From Microbacterium sp. LWS13-1.2 (GTDB lineage: Bacteria > Actinomycetota > Actinomycetes > Actinomycetales > Microbacteriaceae): 64,000 bases of DNA. Of this stretch, positions 60,811 to 64,000 are shown piece after piece. The translations under genes were made by a program, and so were the position numbers. The stretch's first letter is position 1. Every line of letters starts with the position of its first letter. The DNA is taken from contig NZ_CP151632.1 of the NCBI RefSeq assembly GCF_040144835.1, positions 1,612,001 to 1,676,000 on the forward strand. Reading direction: 5' to 3'. The notes beneath the pieces are model-generated. The model worked only from the letters and a program-made list of their open reading frames with translations, ran no database searches and was not told the DNA's origin.

Positions 60811-62352
60811 TCAGGACGCGGGCGCGAAGTTCCGGATCCAGGGCACGACGTTCCACGCCTGCGGCGTCGCGTCGACATCGGTGGCCGTGACGAAGATCGT
60901 GTTGGCACGGAACCACGGGGCCATCCAGGCCCGGTCGACGAGATAGTCGTTGACCGCCTGGAAGGCACTGGCCTGCTCGTCGCCGGTGGCGAACTGAGCG
61001 GTCTCGAGGAGCGAGGTCATCCCCGGGTCGTCCACTTTCGACGTGTTCCACGGCGAGGTGGGGAAGGCGAACTTGCGGAAGTCCTGCCACGCGCTCTGGC
61101 TGCCGAGCGAGAACCAGAACATCGGGTACTTGCCGGAGAGCACCTCGGCGATCGTGGCGTCGGCGGCGACCTTCTCGAAGGTCACAACGATCCCGATCTG
61201 AGCCAACTGCTGCTCGATGATCGGCGCGACCTGCGGGAACTGCGCGAGGTCGGGCATCGTCACCGCGAAGCCGTCTTCGTAGCCGGCCTCCGCCATCAGA
61301 TCCTTCGCCTGCTCCAGATCGATTTCGTATGCCGTGTCGAGATCTGCCACGTACGCCTCGCTGAGCGTGTTGAACGTCTGGGACGTGACTTCGCCCTCGC
61401 CGCGCGAGAGGTTCTTGAGGATCGACTCCTTGTCGAAGACGAGGTTGATCGCCTGCCGCACGCGCACGTCAGCGAGGGCGGGAACCATCGTGCCGTTGCG
61501 ATCATTCAGGAACAGTCCCTGCCAGTCGGTCGGGTAGCGCTCGACCGTCAGATCGCCGCCCTCCGCCTCAGCCGCCTGCGTGGAGTTCACCACGCCGACA
61601 TCGGCCTGGCCGGACTTCAGCGCGTTGAGGCGTGCCGTCGGGTCGGCGATCGGCTTCACCACGATTTCGTCATAAGGGAATTCCTCGGTGTTCCAATAGT
61701 CCTCGTTGCGCTCGTAGACGTACTGACTGCCGGGAGTAGCCTCGGTCAGCGTGTACGGACCGCTGCCGACAGCCGTGGTGGCCGCATCGCCGGCACCGAG
61801 ACTCTCGGGGCTGGCCATGGCACCTCCCACGACAGTCAGATATCCGAGGAGGCCTGGGTCGGGAGCACTGAGACGGAGGTTGACCTCGGTCGAGCTCACC
61901 ACCTCGACCTGTTCGATCGACGCGGCCATATAGGAGTTCTGGCCTGTGCTGGCCTTGAGGTACTCGAGGTTCGCCTTCACAGCCTCGCCGTCGAAGGGCG
62001 TGCCGTCGGTGAACGTGACATCGTCCCGCAGCGTGAGGTTGAGGATGGTGTTGTCCTCGTTGTAGGCCCAGTCGGTGGCCAAGTTCGGTTGGATCTCAGC
62101 TTGCGGGTCGAGAACGAGGAGAGTGTCGTAGACCGGCATCCAGAAGTGGACGCGATGGCCGATCTCGAGCGCTCCGCGATCAAACGAGTTGTTGTCGAAC
62201 ACAGCGGCGATGGTGAGAGTGCCACCCCCAGCCGATGATGCGGAGCCGGAGATTCCGCCACCGGAGCATCCGGCGAGGGCGACTCCGGCGACAGCAAGAG
62301 CGGCAACGGTTTTCAGGATCCGCGAGAGCGGTCGGGATATGCGACGATGCAC
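60811..62352 (-). CDS. ABC transporter substrate-binding lipoprotein (family 5)
   Basis: Secreted lipoprotein of 513 aa from GTG 62352, preceded by AAGGAG. Residues 1-29 form a lipoprotein signal with lipobox VALAGCSGGG. The mature part is an SBP_bac_5 domain: VYDTLLVLDPQAEIQPNLATDW, LTLRDDVTFTDGTPFDGEAV, GSGPYTLTE, and VRVRQAINLVFDKESIL are characteristic. The ligand could be a peptide or, given GH3 and sulfatase genes, a sulfated glycoside. First gene of the importer unit, divergent from a PadR regulator. Confidence 0.93.
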   Translation of the reverse strand: MHRRISRPLSRILKTVAALAVAGVALAGCSGGGISGSASSAGGGTLTIAAVFDNNSFDRGALEIGHRVHFWMPVYDTLLVLDPQAEIQPNLATDWAYNEDNTILNLTLRDDVTFTDGTPFDGEAVKANLEYLKASTGQNSYMAASIEQVEVVSSTEVNLRLSAPDPGLLGYLTVVGGAMASPESLGAGDAATTAVGSGPYTLTEATPGSQYVYERNEDYWNTEEFPYDEIVVKPIADPTARLNALKSGQADVGVVNSTQAAEAEGGDLTVERYPTDWQGLFLNDRNGTMVPALADVRVRQAINLVFDKESILKNLSRGEGEVTSQTFNTLSEAYVADLDTAYEIDLEQAKDLMAEAGYEDGFAVTMPDLAQFPQVAPIIEQQLAQIGIVVTFEKVAADATIAEVLSGKYPMFWFSLGSQSAWQDFRKFAFPTSPWNTSKVDDPGMTSLLETAQFATGDEQASAFQAVNDYLVDRAWMAPWFRANTIFVTATDVDATPQAWNVVPWIRNFAPAS

Positions 62353-62415
62353 GTCATTCTCCTTCGAATGGATTGCGGTTTGTGGGCACCAGCTTGGATG
62401 CCTCTGAAGGCTAAC

Positions 62416-62463
62416 TAGTGGACTCGTCCCTTAGTGGATTCGTCTGATAGTGACTCATCCCCG
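62416..62463. promoter_or_regulatory. Three 16-bp direct repeats, candidate PadR operators
   Basis: TAGTGGACTCGTC, TAGTGGATTCGTC and TAGTGACTCATC start at 62416, 62432 and 62448, 16 bp apart, between the importer operon and padR. Their spacing and location suggest repressor binding. Confidence 0.65.
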
Positions 62464-62532
62464 CGTTGATGTCAAGCCACGAGAATCAATCAGTCCGCAC
62501 CGGATCGCACGAACTTGGAGTGCGCGCATTGC

Positions 62533-62560
62533 TTGCGTGCTATGCGACAAGGCATATACT
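62533..62560 (+). promoter_or_regulatory. Candidate promoter of padR
   Basis: TTGCGT (62533-62538) and TATACT (62555-62560) with 16-bp spacing, 40 bp upstream of the padR start; a close match to the housekeeping-sigma consensus. Confidence 0.55.
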
Positions 62561-62599
62561 GGAGATCCCGAGTCAACGGTCCTTCGAAAGGCGGTGAAC

Positions 62600-63211
62600 A
62601 TGACGATCGAGGAGATCCTCCTGGCCCTGCTCGCCCAGAATGCGCGCAGCGGCTACGACCTGAAGAAATGGCTCGATGTTGAGGGCATCTTCTTCCGGGC
62701 CAACGCCGACCAGGCACACATCTACCGCGCCTTGCGTGTCCTTGAGCGGCAGGGTTTGGTCGATTTTCGGAAGGAGCAGCGCGGCGGCCCTGCGGCCAAG
62801 GTGTACTTCCTCACCGACGCCGGTATCGCACGGCTTCGCGAAGCGGCAGCCGCCCCGTACGAGCCGCCCGCGCGGTGGCAGGAACCGGACTTCCTGGCGC
62901 GGTTCACCCTTCTCGGCCCGATCCATCCGAGCGCGCTACGCGATCAGGTCGCTACCGAGATCGCATTTCGGGAAGAGCAGATTCGCCGCTATCGTAACCG
63001 CGACCGATCATTCACCCTGGGTGAGAACTCCGCCGGGATCGACCCCGATGTCCTCATCCTCGTTGGCGACGCCAGTCACTATTCCGGTATCACTCAGCTC
63101 GACCTATGGCTGAGCTGGCTTCGGTCCCTGGAATCGACACTGCTGTCGGATGCGCGCGTCGCCCCCTCGATCGATGGCCGGCTGGCGATCGGCATGAGCG
63201 GGTCTGCATGA
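62600..63211 (+). CDS. PadR-family transcriptional regulator
   Basis: Regulator of 203 aa from ATG 62600, preceded by GAAAGGCGG; the frame opens 50 codons earlier but that crosses the promoter. The winged helix (MTIEEILLALLAQNARSGYDLKKWL, then ANADQAHIYRALRVLERQGLVDFRKE) fits PadR/Vir-type regulators, and RGGPAAKVYFLTDAG is the conserved wing. The C-terminal half is helical with charged residues (FREEQIRRYRNRDRS). Divergent from the ABC-sulfatase-GH3 operon and very likely its repressor. It is also the last intact gene before the broken enzyme and insertion-sequence remnant. Confidence 0.88.
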   Translation: MTIEEILLALLAQNARSGYDLKKWLDVEGIFFRANADQAHIYRALRVLERQGLVDFRKEQRGGPAAKVYFLTDAGIARLREAAAAPYEPPARWQEPDFLARFTLLGPIHPSALRDQVATEIAFREEQIRRYRNRDRSFTLGENSAGIDPDVLILVGDASHYSGITQLDLWLSWLRSLESTLLSDARVAPSIDGRLAIGMSGSA

Positions 63212-63307
63212 GTGCGAAAGCGGCAACTTCTCGGGGACGCAGGCTACGGCTCCGAGTGTGCATGCGGAGCGCCCGCCGTTCTCAATTCCTGACCATCCGC
63301 GCGCCGG

Positions 63308-63404
63308 CCGCCGGTGATGTGCGCTTGTCGATGACGGGTCGTCACAGCGTCGATCAGGCGATCGTCCCCGCGGGCACGTTCGAGATGGGGCGACTCGTCG
63401 GGTG
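63308..63404 (+). pseudogene. Probable 5' fragment of a formylglycine-generating enzyme
   Basis: The plus frame reads MTGRHSVDQAIVPAGTFEMG before it ends at 63404. IVPAGTFEMG matches the start of FGE-sulfatase/SUMF1 domains (IPGGTFxMG). Only about 25 codons remain; the rest is replaced by transposase sequence. Such an enzyme next to a type I sulfatase is expected biology, which raises confidence, but the fragment is short. Confidence 0.5.
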
Positions 63405-63420
63405 ACCAGAACCCTGCCGA

Positions 63421-64000
63421 TCTGTCCCCCGCGAGAACACGGAGGAGGATGGCTACTCCTGCCTGCCCGGCATCGAGGGCGCGCACGAGAAGGGCGATGT
63501 GGAAGGCGACGTGGGTCGGTCCCGCCGGACGTGGCTGTCGCCGATGCCGGTCACCGACTCCCTCGACGAACTCAGCGAGCGGCTCCGCGGTTGGGACGCC
63601 AGAGACGATCATCACCGCATCGCCGGGAAGACGACCACGGTTGCCCGCGACTTCGAGGCCAACAGGGCAGCGTTGGCGCCGTTGCCGGTAGATCGGTTCG
63701 ACCCTGGCCTGGTGCTGCATCCGCGGGTGGAGCGGTCGAGCATGATCACGGTGCGAATGGCCCGCTACTCAGTCCCGGCCCGGCTGGTCGGCCGGCAGGT
63801 GCGTGTCTCGCTGCGCGCGACCGAGCTGGTCGTCTTCGACGGCCGCACCCCAGTCGCCCGACATGAACGGGTCGTCGCCCGCGGCGGCGAGTCGATCCAG
63901 CTCGATCACTACCTCGAAGTCCTCCGCCACAAACCCGGTGCGCTCAAGGGGTCGACTGCCTCGGCGGCCGCTCGGGACGCCGGCGAGTGGCGGCATGACC
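63421..64000 (+). mobile_element. istA: IS21-family transposase (IstA), 5'-truncated, runs off the window
   Basis: A plus-strand frame open to the window end reads LPGIEGAHEKGDVEGDVGRSRRTW, then RFDPGLVLHPRVERSSMITVRMARYSVPARLVG and RATELVVFDGRTPVARHERVVARGG plus LDHYLEVLRHKPGAL, the C-terminal half of IS21-type IstA. The N-terminal HTH and DDE first half are missing at the left end, where sequence changes to the formylglycine-enzyme fragment near 63405-63425. istB would be expected beyond the window. This marks a rearranged boundary of the catabolic island. Confidence 0.85.

Noticed and set aside
62450-62599. Upstream extension of padR
   Set aside because: It crosses the likely promoter and repeats; ATG 62600 has a ribosome-binding site and gives the normal PadR N-terminus.

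Overview
The window is from a high-GC actinobacterium, most likely Microbacterium or a close relative in the Microbacteriaceae. The reasons are the strong G/C bias at third codon positions, many GTG starts, frequent ATGA/GTGA start-stop overlaps, the actinobacterial order tRNA-Trp - secE - nusG - rplK - rplA with a long acidic NusG extension, and regulators of actinobacterial type (RamB-like, LysG-like, a near-canonical LexA box). The genus is an inference. No rRNA, CRISPR array or prophage was seen.

Layout. 1-8 kb: the end of a ribose/xylose-type ABC operon, a ROK regulator, an MDR oxidoreductase, a lysG-lysE regulator/exporter pair with a clear palindromic operator, a DUF1801 protein, acylphosphatase and a nitronate monooxygenase. 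8-11 kb: rplA, rplK, nusG, secE and tRNA-Trp, all on the minus strand. 11-22 kb: a putrescine/GABA catabolic block (amine oxidase, GABA aminotransferase, succinate-semialdehyde dehydrogenase, APC permease, universal stress protein), a divergent PucR regulator and a DAO-family oxidase. 22-27 kb: RamB-like regulator divergent from aceB-aceA (glyoxylate shunt). 27-31 kb: a two-component system and a two-gene drug-type ABC exporter. 31-36 kb: aspartate-type aminotransferase, murB, two MaoC-type dehydratase genes, a TauE/SafE permease and a DUF2510 protein. 36-40 kb: a CopB-type copper ATPase with a CsoR-like operator, then an unusual three-domain hydrolase/pterin-dehydratase-like/glyoxalase-like fusion.

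40.8-48.2 kb is the most interesting part. Seven minus-strand genes, nearly all with start-stop overlaps, run from a zinc-type dehydrogenase through a pterin-synthase-like protein that lacks key residues, a glycosyltransferase, a methyltransferase, a flippase-like membrane protein and a RibD-type reductase to a membrane phosphatase/sulfatase-superfamily protein. A CDP-alcohol phosphatidyltransferase starts only 20 bp away on the other strand. Together they look like an uncharacterised pathway making a pyrimidine- or pteridine-derived, methylated and glycosylated envelope lipid or cofactor.

48-52.9 kb: an MHS-family transporter, a small gene under a LexA-type box, small unknown genes, and a decayed zone with remnants of an SRPBCC protein and a NicO/NixA nickel transporter. 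52.9-64 kb: an acquired-looking catabolic island with a GH3 glycosidase, a type I sulfatase, an oligopeptide-type ABC importer (permease-ATPase fusion included) and a divergent PadR regulator. It ends in what looks like a broken formylglycine-generating-enzyme start followed by the 3' part of an IS21-type transposase that runs off the window. Dispersed stem-loop repeats with a CGTTGAGCGAGCGAAGCGAGACGAAACGC-like arm occur three times between 9 and 24 kb.
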